DNA from: Liquidambar formosana
Lineage: Eukaryota; Streptophyta; Magnoliopsida; Saxifragales; Altingiaceae
Length of the DNA stretch: 64,000 nucleotides
Assembly: GCA_039720395.1 (NCBI GenBank)
Contig: CM077826.1
Span: 33,290,810-33,354,809 of the forward strand
Direction of reading: 5' to 3'
The notes below the pieces were generated by a model. It was not told where the DNA came from. It was given only the letters and a program-made list of their open reading frames with translations, and ran no database searches. Shown here piece by piece: positions 1 to 12,732 of this stretch (position 1 is its first letter; each line of letters opens with the position of its first letter). Position numbers and translations under genes: made by a program.

Positions 1-2565
1 CACTTCTTATTTCAACCTTCTTTTAGATGCCTCCTCTGGTATATTTTAATTTCCATGTAAACAATAATCATTTGGTATTATTAAACCCTCATCATACTAG
101 CCAGATATTTATTCAAGCACGTCCTTAGCACACCATTATCGTAATATAACGTCATCTTGTTTAATATAATATGACACGTGTGCATCCGTATGTGTGTTTG
201 TGGGTCCACGCACTTTAATCCAAGCTTTGGACCTTCAATCTAGCATGTTTTGAATATTGTGGGCCTAATCGGTCTGATTCCTGGACAAAATCCTGCTATC
301 AACATGCATACTCAAGTTCATGTAAAATATCAATCTTGAAATACCACACTCTACTGTTAAAATTGCTCGATTTCATGAAAATTGGGTTGAAAGTGACTAT
401 CCATGAGGAAGCCATGGTCCTAAGTTCAACTCTCGCTAAACCCTTTGGGGCCACCCACATAAGGTTTCATGGTTTTCATGGGTCTTGGACTCAGCTGGTC
501 CTCATTGGTTGTGGGGTCTTATATTTGACCCAGGGTTTGCCAATAGGGCTTCCTCGTTATATAAAAAAAGTGACTAATTGATTTGGAACAAATGATTATT
601 TTTATTTTACAGAGAACTTCTCTTTTCGTGTCATTTTATTTGATTAAAATATTGTGCAAAGTTATAAACCAGCCTAAATAGTGAATATATTTGATTAGAA
701 TATTGTGCAAAGTTATCGACCAGCCCTCAGACAGTGAATAAATAATTCCTTGTTCAAAATTGTTTATTAGTTAATATAGGTTTGCAGCACTTATGTTTCA
801 GTATAAAAAGTTCTGGAAATAAGATAAGTAAAGGCTCAGAAATTTCTTCTTCATTGCTCATTAAAAATATATATATATATATATATATATATAAGTAAAG
901 GCTCAGAGTTTGGGCCTTCCAAAATCACCTTTGGTTGAATTTTTGTGTAGTGGCTGTTATTTGTTAAATCACTGTCAGGATGAAGATGCAACAAAAAGTG
1001 CTTATAAAAAATAAATAAATAAATAAAATAAAATAAAAATGAAGATGCAACAAAAATGAAGACTAAAAAATTTCTGTATATAATATGTGGGGGGCAAAAT
1101 AATCCAGGATTTTTTTGAAAAAAGAAAGTAAAATCACAGGTAGTTTGTCAGCTTTTAGAGGTGGGGTTTAGTGGAGAAGAGGCTTTGCAAGAAAACCTTG
1201 GTTTTTATCTTTCTTTATTTTTGCACATTGAAGATGATGATCATCAATGGTTTCCACAAAATATTTTATCATAAATAACACATTGTTAATATTTCTTTGA
1301 TATTGAGGTCTAGCTTGCACAAGTGGTTTTAAAACTGCTGAAGAGGGATCGCTTTACTAACTGCCTAGTGGTTATCATAGAAATTTTTTTGGAATCTTTA
1401 ATATCTTTTTGGGATGCTCTATTTGGTGCTTAGTAATTATTGCAAAATTTTTATGAAGGGGTGATCATCTTGAATGCAGATTATTGAAGTGAAATATGGT
1501 AGGAAAGATCCTAGCTACTCATATGTTATCTTCTGTATGGCTAGATCGCTCTGATAGTGTTATTTACTTGCTCTTACTTTTTGTTTTGTACTCTGATGTT
1601 GTGGAGGACGAGTTGCAACTTTAAGCCTAAAGGCATGCCACATGCCTCTTGTCATATTAGGTTCATTTTATTCCTTCATGCATGTAGTGGTCCTTTGAAT
1701 TTTGATGCTTATTCCAAGGGAGAGTATGTGAATAGTGTCTTGAAAACAAATTCTCTTTTGTCCTGAGGGTGTAGTGAGGCCAGAAAGCATGTGCCATGAT
1801 TTTTTGCTTATAGCAGCCTCTACCCAAGGGGTATATCTTATGTAGAATCTTCTTCCCACTAGTTGGATATGGTGTCCTACAATGTATAGATATGGTGTCT
1901 TTGAATCCAGTTTCCCTGGTGATAATCAATTGAGGGGATGCATTGTTTGGACCTTTGATGTCATGTACAACAGTACAAGATTTGCCTGTGTTTCTTTCCA
2001 ATTCTCAGATATGATTTATGTTGTAAGTGTCTAAAATCCCTGTGGGTTGTCCAGTGTTCTTGTTTAGATGGGATAGTGTCTTAAGATAACTCAGGGTTTT
2101 TTATTTATGGAGTTGTCTTTCACATAGCAAGTCTTGGTTGTGGAGGAAGGAGGGTTTTTTCAGGTTATAGGCAGTGTAAAACTTGTGGTTAAAATCTATG
2201 AATAAGAATTTTGGGAATTTACGATCTTTTGCTAGGGTATGAAGTTGCCCCGGATAGAGCTGAATAGTGGAAAAAGATACTTGTAGGAGTTGTAGCCATG
2301 TGATTGTTTCCATGCAGAAGCATCTCCTGTACATGGTGTAAAATCAGTAGAGATGGCACCCATTTTCTCTGTGTGCAGACTGCTTGATTTTTTGACATGA
2401 CAAACTATATTGTACAATATTTACAATTTGCAACAGCATATGATATTCTTTAATTCGTTACAGGATATGAATATTTCATTAGTTTCTTCTTCTTCTTCTT
2501 TTTTGGTTGCTGTAGATATTCCTTTTCATTATTCATATAGTTGGGAATAATTTTTTGCTTCATAG
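1..2565 (+). other. Left part of window: SurE intron and upstream sequence, no exon seen
   Basis: No coding exon was recognised here. Most or all of it should be the intron before the first visible SurE exon at 2566; the N-terminal SurE exons must lie beyond the left edge. It contains an AT microsatellite at about 866-891 and the 386-2494 segment that recurs inside the L34 intron. Short open frames on both strands look like chance. Confidence 0.6.
386..2494 (+). repeat. Segment also present at 21322-23494 (probable donor copy)
   Basis: About 2.1 kb reappears in the same orientation inside L34 intron 1. Identity is a few percent short of perfect by eye, with small indels. Homology begins near GTTGAAAGTGAC (386 and 21322) and ends near GTTACAGGATATG (about 2469 and 23498). 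This copy has no flanking direct repeat, whereas the other does, so this is probably the donor. Its left ~190 bp, with a CGTTATATAAAAAAA tail, looks SINE-like, but no clean RNA polymerase III promoter boxes were seen. Confidence 0.75.
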
Positions 2566-4413
2566 GGCTTTAAGTTGACCAAGCAAAGTCTGTGGAGATC
2601 CACTCCAAGCTGGCAAGCTGTTTCAGCTAACAGGCATCCTTCTGCTGGACATTTCATGTCCAATCAGCAAAGTCTTGGCCTCCAGCTTGCACAGCTTAGT
2701 CGAGATGCCTCTGCTGCCGTGAGTAGCTCTCTTAAATATTAAATATTATATGTGTATCTATATATATATATATATATATATATTAAAGTAACTTTCACTT
2801 ATTGAAATCATTTGGCATATTTACAGTGCTATACCTTTTTTTTTCCTCCAGGGTGCAGCTCGCCGTCTGACCACACAAAGGAAGAATGTTGTGGAGATTG
2901 AATCAGTTGGCATTGCAGGAAAAACTGATTCCAATAGGGTGAAGAAGTATTTTCGACTAGAGGTAAGAAAAATCTGACTATTAGGGTTGGCTTTTAAAGC
3001 AATCCCCAAAATGGTTTGCAATTGCCATGAGAATGTATTTAGTGGCCATACAAAAGTTCAACTTCTTAAAAGGTCTTTTTTTTTCCCTTTTTAGTAGGGG
3101 GTTTAAATTTCACCATAAAAGCAGGTGGTGACTGTTTTTGCTTGCAAGTATTATACTAAGGAAATTGCTATTGATCCCTAATTTTTTTTCCCTATTGATG
3201 TGATGTCCATTTAGAAAACACAAAATTAAAAAAAAAAATTAAAAAAAAAATAATATCATTTGTCGAACATCGTTAGGGTAGAACATTAGGGATGAATAGC
3301 ACTACAAAACTTGTGGAAGATTTGTATGAAAGACATTATAATATTATAAGCAAAAGGTTTTTTTCTCATATGACATCATAAATGTTCTATTATTTAGAAG
3401 AGGCAATGTTCATACTATAATCTGCCCTTTCACTTCCTAGTTTCTTTTCCTTATTTTCTGCTATAATTCAGATCCTTTGTTCTTCTGGTCTTCTTTTCTG
3501 TCTCCATGAAATGAGGTTTTTTAACAAAGGATTGGACTAAGTTGTTAGCCTTTGGTATACATATAATTGCAGTTTGTTGACAAGGAGCAGGAAGATATGG
3601 ACGAGGATCTAGATTTCAGAGCTCTTGAAAATGGATTTGTAAGTAAATATTTTTTTAATTGGGTGTCTTTTAGCAATGTGGAAATGAATGACTCAATTTC
3701 AATTTTCAATGGGCATCACTGGTCTCATCCGAATTTCTCATGGAAATTTAGTGGGTCCACTGTGTTTTACATAGCATTGGAGTGTTCAAATCCTCGGTGA
3801 GAGTGGGGACGGGGGCAGGAACCATCACCACAACTGAGTATTTTGCGAATGGATGAATGTTGCCGTTTGTGATGATGGCTTACAGTTTCTGCAGTGGCCC
3901 CATCATCAATGACAAATCTCTGCAGTACTGAGAAATGAAATACAGTGGAGCAATTTTCCCTTTATTTATTTATTTATATATTTAAAAAGTGACAATTGAG
4001 CAATTCAATCATTATGGAGCATCCTAATGTTCCCGGAGCGTTTGAAGGTTCATGTCTTTCTGGCCAAAATAGTTTGTGTTTGAAGGTTCATGTCTTTCTG
4101 GCCAAAATAGTTTTAGGTATTGTTTCCTTGAAAACCTAAAGCCAGTTTATCCTAAAAAGTGTCAAGTGAAAAAAATCACTTGTTAATGCCATAGAAGGCA
4201 AAGTAAAGCTTATTCCAAATGCTTTGACTATCAAATTTGAAATAATTACATTTCCATTTAGTATCTAACTCTGTTTCCCTGGTGGATCTTCTTGCATTTG
4301 TTTCGAAATCACAGGTTGCTATCACTCCTCTCTCTGTTTCTCCACATATTGAGTTAGATACTCAAACAGCTGCCTCAGATTGGATTTCGGCTGCACTTCA
4401 TGGGGAGCAATAA
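2566..4413 (+). CDS. SurE-family 5'/3'-nucleotidase (acid phosphatase), C-terminal exons only
   Basis: Four exons, 2566-2718, 2852-2962, 3573-3638 and 4315-4413 (stop TAA 4411-4413), all with GT-AG borders and phase-0 introns, give 142 residues. Recognition rests on the plant SurE C-terminal pattern: a GFKLTKQS block, as in NHKGYKLT of plant SurE proteins, then a variable linker, then DLDFRALENGFVAITPLSV, matching the D-x-ALxxGyvsvTPL strand that closes the SurE fold (bacterial form GYVSVTPL). Family members are metal-dependent phosphomonoesterases acting on nucleotides. The catalytic DD/N motifs are N-terminal and lie outside the window, so activity cannot be judged. The 3' UTR probably continues past 4413. 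Assignment is by remembered family pattern and was not searched. Confidence 0.75.
4040..4113. repeat. 38-bp tandem duplication in SurE last intron
   Basis: A unit beginning GTTTGAAGGTTCATG starts at 4040 and again at 4078, almost unchanged. It lies in the intron between the exons ending at 3638 and starting at 4315. Confidence 0.8.
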
Positions 4414-6740
4414 AGCCTCCTCAGGCCAGCAGGATCAGTAATTTTGTGTACATTTGGAGGTGCAATTCTGTTGAATTAATTATCAATTCAACATGCATGT
4501 TTATTCTGATCTGTGCTGACGTCTTTTTTTTTTTTTTTTTTTTTTTTTCCCCTTATCTCAGTTTTTTAATCTTAGTTTGTTGTGGAGCAAATGCTTCCCA
4601 TTATGTAGTTGGCATGTTGTAAAATGCCATTCTGTCTTGTTTCTTCATTTCTGACAAAACTCTGGGTCAGTTTGGAACAGATGGGTTTGGTGTTTTTTTT
4701 TTTTTTTTTTTTTTTTTTGGTTTATTTGTTTTTTGTATCTCTTTTCCTTTTTAAATATTGGATGAGTTGAGTTGCTTTGTTTGTTGTAGTTGTTGATACA
4801 GTATGTAATTGAAACAGCCGGGTCTGAATTATTTGATCCAGTGCTTTGCAGAAAAGTGTTGTTTTTTCAGATTTTATTGTGTCCTTTTATCTTCTTTGTG
4901 ATGCATTTGGTATTATCGTAGGAATGACTCTAAATGCTGGTCAGGGGTCACCTTGAAATTTGTTTTGCGATTATTATTGACAACGTCCAAACGTTGTGCA
5001 GAGTTTAGGCATTGTTTGGACGACTGAAACCAAGTAAAATATGACGTACACCCCTAACATTGCCTTTTCATTTGTAGGGCTGCTGGGATCTGTTTTATAA
5101 GGACTGGATCAATCAATTGTCCATTTTTCTTTTATTAAACATGGATTTAGCCATACTGAGTGGCCGTCTGCCCCCCTGGGTGGCGCCCCGTCCCGGTTGG
5201 TGATGAGACAATGCGAGGTGGGACAAAAAACCCCATTATGTCCGGCCTAGATTTGTTATTAAAAAAAATCTGAGAAATAATCCTTTTAATTTTCCACATT
5301 CATAATAAGAAATTTTCCAAATTCATTAATTAAATTCATGAAACCATTTTTAATTAAAAAATCTCCAAAAAGGTTCAATATTGATAAAATACATCGTAAT
5401 AACTAAAAAGTAGTCATATTGTAACAATTTTATATATATATATTTGATAAAAAGTAATAACTTAATCGGGATGGATTACGGGATGGGTTTTTAGAGAAAA
5501 TCCCAATCCCATATTGAATCCTAACAGGTTTTTAAAAAAAATCTTCAAATCCGTTCTGATCCCACTAAGTAGTGTTTCAAACCCTTTTTAATGAGAGCGG
5601 GGTGAGGTAGGACTCCGAAGAAATCCAGCCCATTGGCAGCCCTAATTGTGGGTTGTACTTTAGATTGAAACAAAGCTAAAATAAATTGGAACGCCCGGAG
5701 ATGGACCAAAATAACCAATAAAATCTGAAAATTGACGGGAATGATAGATGCTCCTAAAGATATTGAGGTCATTTTAATGTGGTTTTCATGTGGCGGAGAG
5801 CCTTCAGAGACCTCTGATGTTGCAAACAGTTCTTAAGCCCAACCAGTTCGACAACGAAAATTAAATTGATCACGTTGACAACTGTCCATACTAACTGATC
5901 AATTCAAGAAGCTAATTACATAAAAGGGACAATTTAACTAACATCGGAAAAAAGGTGGTTTTAGTTCTATACTCATGAATCTCTGGAGGCAACAAGCGAA
6001 ACATTCATGATAGAGGTGATCTAACGGTTCTTGAAACTTTTATTTCAAGAAGCAGAAGATTCGTGAATCTTAAGAGGTGAACTAATGATTCTTCAAACTT
6101 ATTTCTTAATAAGCGGAAAATTTAGAATTTGACTCCTTACTCTTTCTTGGTGTTAGCCATCAATTAGGTTTATCTAAAACTTTAAGTCTAACTAATGTAG
6201 AGTGAGTGATGACTTATTTTTATTTAGGAGAGCAGCATACCAAAGATCTGTATACCTTCTCAAAAAAAGGAAAAAAACTGAAGGTTACGTGGCCGTGAGA
6301 AATCCAAATCAAGCATAACTGATTTCTATATATATTCACAATAGAAAATACTACTTCACCAATTAAATCACGCACTGTATGTGTCAAAGGTGGGTGTATA
6401 AAAGCTAACGTGGGTTCCTATTATGGGAAAAAGAAACACTACCACATAATGAGCGATAGAAAGTGAGTGATTTAATTTTTATGGTTTATGGCGTAGCCCT
6501 ACTTGTTCACAATTTGCAAACCCTGGAAAGCAAATTTCGGTTAGAGGAAGGTAAACCATTAGATCAAATTACTTTTTCCATGTCCATATGATTCATATGG
6601 ACCTTGCTTAAGTTGACTCATCATGTAGAGAAGAGACCTTTTATTCACTTCATGGACGTTGTGGTTCATATTATCAATTTATTTATTTATCTAGTACAAT
6701 GGGAGAGGTTCAAATTCCCAACCTATTATACTCAAATTTT
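4414..6740. other. SurE 3' flank and intergenic DNA
   Basis: The first few hundred bases are probably 3' UTR. Poly-T runs lie near 4525-4548 and 4693-4718. No gene or transposon with clear ends was recognised in the rest. Confidence 0.5.
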
Positions 6741-6742
6741 TA

Positions 6743-8490
6743 GGGTAAAATGCAAAAAACCCCTTCCTTTATATTATTACCCATTTTGCAAGTTACCCCC
6801 CTCTAATAAAAAACCAACCAAAAAACCCTCTATATTGTGTCAGGGGGTTCGCCGTTAACAGAAACATGAAAAGTCAATTATACCCTTGTTCTTTTTCAAT
6901 TGATAAAAGCATGGTTCTATCAAATTTATGAAATGGTGTCGTTTGCTTCATTTATTTCTCTTTTTAATGCTCCTCTACTTCTCCGGAGAAATTGCAGCAG
7001 GTACCATTGTCGACTCGTTTCTCCTTCTAATGCTCCTGTATTTCTCTAAGTGAAAATGCAGCGGGCACTGTTGCCAACTCACCATCCCATCAATGATAGC
7101 TAATGCCACCAGTACCAAACCCTAGCCTAAGTTATCCCAATTCCTCCTCCTCTGCCACATGACTATCATCGCCTCCACCATAAATGGCAGTTAAAGCACT
7201 ATAAATGAGAGTCGATGCCGGGAGTTGGTGGTTGGGTTTTCATGGGAGCATTCCAATCGATGAAACTACGACAGGTAAAATCGAAGGCAAGTAGCCATGG
7301 ATCGCATCGGGGGTACGGAGCAATATAGGCGGTAGGGGAGGAGAAAGGGAAGAAAAAAGGATTGTGGAGGGTGGCCTATAACCTTGTCGGTGGTGATGAC
7401 GATGGAGAAGAACTTGAGGTATGTAAATGGGGGTTTTCTGTGGAATTACATTGGGGTTTTTTGTATTACAGTGGTGGCAGTGGAATTACAATGGTGGTGA
7501 CAGCAACAGGGAATAGATGTGGTTTCGATTTGGGTTGTAGGGTTTTTGATAGGGTACGTAGGGTGGTTTTGATGGGGAACAGGCGTGGTGATGACTTGAT
7601 CATTATATGATTTTGTATGCTGTTTAGGGACTGAGATGCAAAGGGAGATGAAACCCGTCACGACAGAGAATCGCTGTCGTTGGCGTCACTGAGTTCACAA
7701 TCCACGGTGCAAAACATGCACCGATGTCCTCTCCCCCCTCATTGTCGACGTTGACTGTGGTGGCTTTGATAAATGAAAGCAAATGGTGAAGTAGAGGAGC
7801 ATTAAAAGGACAGGGGTAAATAAAATGCAAGCAAACGGTGGTGGTGGATCTAAAGGGGTATTAACGGAATTGCCAGCGAGGATGAGGATAGAACAGGGAG
7901 GAAGAGAAAGTCAACATAGAGAAAGTTGCCATTCTTAGCATAGAGAAAGTTGCCTAACACTACCAAAGTTGCCATTCTAAGCCAATATCGTGTGGTGCTG
8001 AGCCAATTGCAGTGAGAGTCCCTCAGATTAGAACGTAGTGAAATTTAGCTCTTTGTTGCCGGCAATAACCCCCCCTCAAAAAAAAAAAAAAGGCCCTAAG
8101 TTGGTCCGAAATTTATGGTGTGTCATCGTTGGAGTTTATGTTGTCTTCACCAGGAGTTTATGGTGGTTGCCGGAGTTCATGAAGCCATCGCCAGAAGACT
8201 TATTGGTGCCAAAGATGAGTAAGAAGGTGAGCCCCCTTTTCCCTTATAAGAAAAGGCCAAAAAAAGAAAAAAACTAAAAGGAAAGGGTATTTTTGCTTTA
8301 AAGGTGGTAAATAGTGTTACGTACCTAGCACATGATACTATTTTGTTAATTTTTTCTAACGGCATATGGATGGTAGGAGGCAATTTGCCAACCCTAATCA
8401 ATATGAGTGGTTTTTTGATGAGTTTTTTTATTAGAGGGGAGTAACCTGTAAAATGGGTAATAATAAGAGGGGGTTTTTTGCATTTTACCC
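6743..8490. mobile_element. Non-autonomous TIR DNA transposon, probably Mutator-like
   Basis: The left end, starting GGGTAAAATGCAAAAAACCCC at 6743, is inverted at the right end (ending CATTTTACCC at 8490). The inverted repeat extends about 83 bp with few mismatches and indels: about 6743-6827 against 8408-8490. Long TIRs on a 1.75-kb element suggest a MULE. Flanking 9-mers match at only 6 of 9 positions (6734-6742 against 8491-8499), so the target duplication is decayed or absent. No transposase motif was found; the small ORFs inside are not recognisable. Confidence 0.6.
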
Positions 8491-8522
8491 TATCTTTTAC
8501 ACCATCTTCTCTCATTACTATG

Positions 8523-9169
8523 TGTACGGGGTATTTTCCGTACGATGAATATTTGTTCTTTCGAGCAGAGCTGCGCCTCCACCAATGGACTTGCCTGCAC
8601 ACAGTAAACACACCGTTAAGGGATGACCGGAGTGAGTCTGGTCGTCACCTCTCCGATGCTGAAGTCAGTTGACTGTATATAGCTAAAGGGAGGGTTTTTG
8701 ACTAGGGTTTTGTGTACCGCTTACCTCTGTTAGGCTTAGCACTGTTCTATTTATATTCGTCCCTTGATCTAACCATGGTTGGGTTAGATAGCGGTTTTCC
8801 TTTGGTTGAGTTAAACCTGAGTTCAATTGTTAACTATGTGACTAGGGTTGACTTGACCATAGTCAGCTTTGAACCATAGTTAGGATAACTACCTGCCCGT
8901 TTGTTACGCGATAGCTGTTTTACTCACGTGTTTCCTTCATGTTGGGCCTGGAACTGTTACCCCTTTTAGCTCGTGATTGGAAGAACTTGAACTGGCTTAG
9001 CTGTCATGGCCAGTCATTATAAGCCTGTTCTTCAGCTCGGGTCATAAAAGTTAATGGCGATTTACCGTGCTGATATGCTTTAAGCTCGTGATTCTTATTT
9101 TGTATATTGCTGGAACTACCAGTTCGTGGCTAAAAGGGCAGAATGATCAGCTCGGGATTTATCCACACA
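8523..9169 (-). repeat. 3' LTR of the Ty3/gypsy element
   Basis: 647 bp, TGTACGGGG to CCACACA on the plus strand, the same length as the copy at 18973-19619. The eight differences are seven transitions and one transversion. Confidence 0.95.
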
Positions 9170-9182
9170 ACTTGCCCCAATT
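9170..9182 (-). other. Polypurine tract next to the 3' LTR
   Basis: On the minus strand AATTGGGGCAAGT ends directly at the first base of the 3' LTR, the position where plus-strand DNA synthesis is primed. It is short and interrupted by one C. Confidence 0.6.
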
Positions 9183-9544
9183 ATGATTATACCGTACTGG
9201 GAGTAATCATAATTCTCTGGAGATTTTTCGGGCTCACTCACCAAGGTCCAGCTGTCAAAGACGCGGTGCCGATTCGTCTTTCGAGATGATGACGTCAGCA
9301 AACTGACGCGCGTGTCTTGTCTCATTAAATGGCAATTAATGCAAATGAAAGCCCCGGGTGTATTTTGTCTTTGGCTTCTCTCTCTCTCTCCTTCACTTTA
9401 CTCTCTCGCACTCTCTCTCTTCTCTGTTAGCGCTGCCGGAATCCTTTGCATCCTCTCGTTTTCTCGTCGGATAAACTCCATTTCCACCGTCTTCTCTCCG
9501 TTCACTCGCTGCGACCTTCCGTATATCGTGACCTTTGGACTGAG
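9183..9544 (+). promoter_or_regulatory. Probable promoter/5' UTR of the antisense ORF
   Basis: Lies between the polypurine tract and the first ATG of the plus-strand ORF. It has a pyrimidine-rich TCTCTC stretch at about 9369-9430, like the Y-patch/leader of many plant genes, and a TGACGTCA palindrome near 9291-9298, the core of an ACGT/bZIP site. No convincing TATA box was seen. Function is inferred from position and composition only. Confidence 0.35.
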
Positions 9545-12416
9545 ATGAGTCTGTTGTCACTGTTTGAGGAGCGTCTCTTCGACTTAGGGCAAATTCCGTC
9601 GGTGGTGTTGTTCAAACTCTCCGGCAACCTTTCTCTTATCGCTGGTGACGGTAAGTCTTCTCATGATTTGATTCTCATTTCTCTGTTTTCAATCATAGCA
9701 ACTGTTTTAGGGAAGAACATAGCAAAACTTGTAGTTTCCCGCCTCTGAATCTTGAAAAACCCCACTTCGGGATTGAATTTAGGGCTAGAAAACTTTATAT
9801 TGCTCAGACAACCAATCGTGCTAAGGCATTAGATGGAAGTAGTATTTTATTTAAGATTCCGGACTAGAATTGCTAGACCTAGAAAACTGCATACGAACTG
9901 GAACGTAGTAACAGACCTTAAAGATACTATCATTGAGATAACCCGTTCTGCCATGTTTTGATCGGAAGTGATTCTTTACCTGGGGTACCGTGCTGAGCCT
10001 TGTCTAATTTTGACTTTGGCAGATGGCTGCTTTTGTGATAAAAGACCGACCAGACAGATTAACCAAGTTCAAGGCTCAGTACGGGTTTCAAGATGAAAGA
10101 TTTAGCTTCCGTTGTGCTGAGGAAGGGGAATGTTTGTTAAAGGAGGACTCCCAGCACGGTCTTCCAATTCCAACTGCAGCTTTTCTTGAGGGAGGTGTCA
10201 GTGTCCCGTTCTCACCCCTGCTTGTCTCCTTTCTTTATTACACTAATTTGCTTCCCACCCAGCTCGTACTAAATGCCTTTAGAATCATTTCTTCTATTGA
10301 TGCCTTGAACCAAAAGTTAGGCGTTCAGGCAGGGCTGGTAGAGATCTTTCGCCACTATAAGGTCATCCTTAGTGGTACTCATAACCAGTACTACCTTTCA
10401 CTTCGTGGCAAAAGAGAACTATTGGTGACTCACTTGCCAGACTTAAATCCTGGAGTCATTGAAAATTCCATTTTTGTATACGGGCCCGTTGATGGGTTTG
10501 CTCCTCGACCTGAGGATGCCCCGACCTACCCACGCGTGGCTGGCAGACCATGTAAGTAGGTTTCAGTTTGTACCAATGCAATAGATATAACATTCTTCTA
10601 TATTCCCGTTCTGAATCTTCTTTTATTTTTTTTTATTTCAGCAAAAACAATTAATCACTTCATTGATGAACAAGCAAATGCTGAGACCTTGAAAAGCCAT
10701 TACTGAATACCGTGTTGACGAGCACTGCCGAGCTCCTCACACACTTCTCAATTATAGGCTCAGGTACCACAGCTTCTCTCAGGCTACAATTCCTGAAGTA
10801 TTGGAAGGAAGAGGTAGGGAATACTAGTGAAGTGAAAAAATCCCGTGCTCAACCTTCGAAGGTTGCCAAGCAAAAGAAGCTTCCTTTGAAAAGGAAAGCC
10901 AGGGAAGCATCTCTCGAGCTTGAGGAAGAAAAAGAAGGAGAAGAAGAGATCCAATCTCAGAGGATCAGTTCAGATTCTGAGGAAACCGAGATGGATCCTC
11001 CTCAATTCTCTGCACCCCCCTCAAAGAAACAGAAGAAAGGGACTCAGACCCCAAATCTGAGAAATTTACTGGCTCAACATCAGAGCCAAAAGTCCAAGAG
11101 CTCTACTGCCGGTTTGGGATCATCCCTTGCTGGGAAGTCTTCCTCTGTTTCAACGGGGAAGACTTCAACTCAGACAAAAGATGCTGCTCCCTCCCGAACT
11201 CCAGAAATTTCAGTTCAGGATCGAGCTGCTCGGAAGGGGAAGGGGAAAGAGCCTGCTTCTAAGGCTACCCCCAGGACTCCTCCCGTCCTCAGCCTTGGAG
11301 GCTCTAATTCTTCATCTGCTCAGCTGATCCCGAGCCAAGCAGATTTAGATCCCTCTGAGCTGCCCCAGGTAGTTCCTTCTCATAAATGTACTAAAGACTG
11401 TTTTTTCAGATCTCCTCAGTTCATTCCTAACGATCCCGGGATGGTTGATCTTGTATATGACTACGTGCAGCTCCCAGTCCCCACTGACAACACCATCTCG
11501 GGGCTCATTCTGCCCGAATACACTTTTAGGAGCATTGGGAACCTCTTGCGCTTCCCTGCTGACATGTCAGTTCTGAGGAGGCAACCTCCCACTGACCTCT
11601 CCCACAACGCTTTCACCTGGCTGCTAAGGGTAAGTTCTTAGTGTGTTTGTTTCTTGTTTTATCTTCTTTGAGCTCGGTGTAAACAAGCAATCTCCCACCG
11701 TGCAGGGCGTTCAGCAGGTGTTAGTGATGGGAGACATACTGACCTCCCAGGAGGATCAGTTTTAGCTGGAAGTTGCTCGGCTGAGGAGCGAGCATGAGCA
11801 GAGGCACAAAGAGGCTGAGGAAAACCTGAGCTCTACCTTGGCTCAACTGGAGAAGGCCAAGTATGAGGCCGGCCACTATAAGAAGACTGCTGCCAGTTCA
11901 GCTAAAGATTTGCTGCTGCTGAAGAAGGATTTTGAGGACTTGGAAGCCGATCTGAAGAAGGCTCGAGCATGAGAACGAAGGAGCTATCCCGTTCTAAAGA
12001 AGCTCTAGAGCAGAAGAACTCCCATCTCCTGGCCGAGCTGAAGGGATTAAAAGCTTCAGTTTCCGCTAAATGTGGCCAAGGCAAGGGAGAGCACTGAAAA
12101 GGCTTTGATAGAACAGTTTGATCCTATTCTTGAGAGCACTTACAGGCTTGCCTGGGACACTTTAGTGGAGTTGGCACTCCCTTCCTTTCCACAGATTTCC
12201 TCCATCCAGTTCGAGCACAGGGTACTTCCCCCTGTTCCTGAAACTGGGGCTGAAGATGAAGAAGCTGAAGATGGGGAGGAAGAGGTGCCAACTGGAGATG
12301 AGATCGGTGACCGTCCTCCTGAGTCCGTGCCTGAAGTTGTTGCTGTTGAAGATGAAGATGCTCAGGCTGATCAGCAGACAACAGGGAATGGTCTTGCGGC
12401 TTCTTCTCCAGCTTGA
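9545..12416 (+). pseudogene. Antisense ORF of the Tat element, spliced, degraded
   Basis: Lies on the strand opposite gag-pol, as in Tat-lineage elements, where such ORFs often resemble the Transposase_28/'putative gypsy type transposon' family. A short ORF starts at 9545 and meets GTAAGT at 9652. The main segment starts ATG 10023 after TTGGCAG and runs to a GTAAGT donor at 10552. Its block with LPIPTAAFLEGGVSVPFSP and LVEIFRHYK fits that family. Sequence resumes at 10642 after TTTCAG. A 310-codon segment (10712-11641) carries basic KKxK runs and a Ser/Pro-rich linker. After a GTAAGT at 11630 and an acceptor at about 11705 comes a coiled-coil, then an acidic tail ending at 12416. Stops at about 10704 and 11763 and frame changes near 11970 and 12070 break it. 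Exon 1 does not join exon 2 in frame. Function unknown. Confidence 0.6.
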
Positions 12417-12732
12417 TGCTCTTTATTTCATCACATCATCATTTTTTTTTTTTTTTGTACACTGAAAACTTGAACTTTGTTGGGGGGCTTTTATGCCCAT
12501 TTGGTGTAAATGATACAATTTGTTGGTAATCTTTGAGCATTAATCTTTGAGCATTAATCTTTGAGCAATTGATTTCTGTTTTGGATGCCTCTATTCACTT
12601 TTCGCTTCTGAATAACTGCTTGTATAGCTATTTTCTTTTCCGGAATGTTTTACAAGTATTAGCTCGGGCCCCATAGTAGGTCTGAAGTAAACCATCTTGC
12701 AGGCTTTTGCTAGCTCGATCGTGTTCCTTAGC

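Noticed and set aside
336..581. 81-codon ORF at the left edge as a SurE exon
   Set aside because: The sequence is within a repeat-like segment that is also present in the L34 intron; no SurE similarity.
866..891. AT runs as candidate TATA promoters (also 2760, 31185, 39100, 58600, 61375)
   Set aside because: Simple microsatellites with no gene start downstream at the right distance.
10712..11641. Long plus-strand ORF read as an independent host gene
   Set aside because: It lies between the LTRs with flanking coiled-coil and Transposase_28-like parts, so it belongs to the retrotransposon's antisense ORF.
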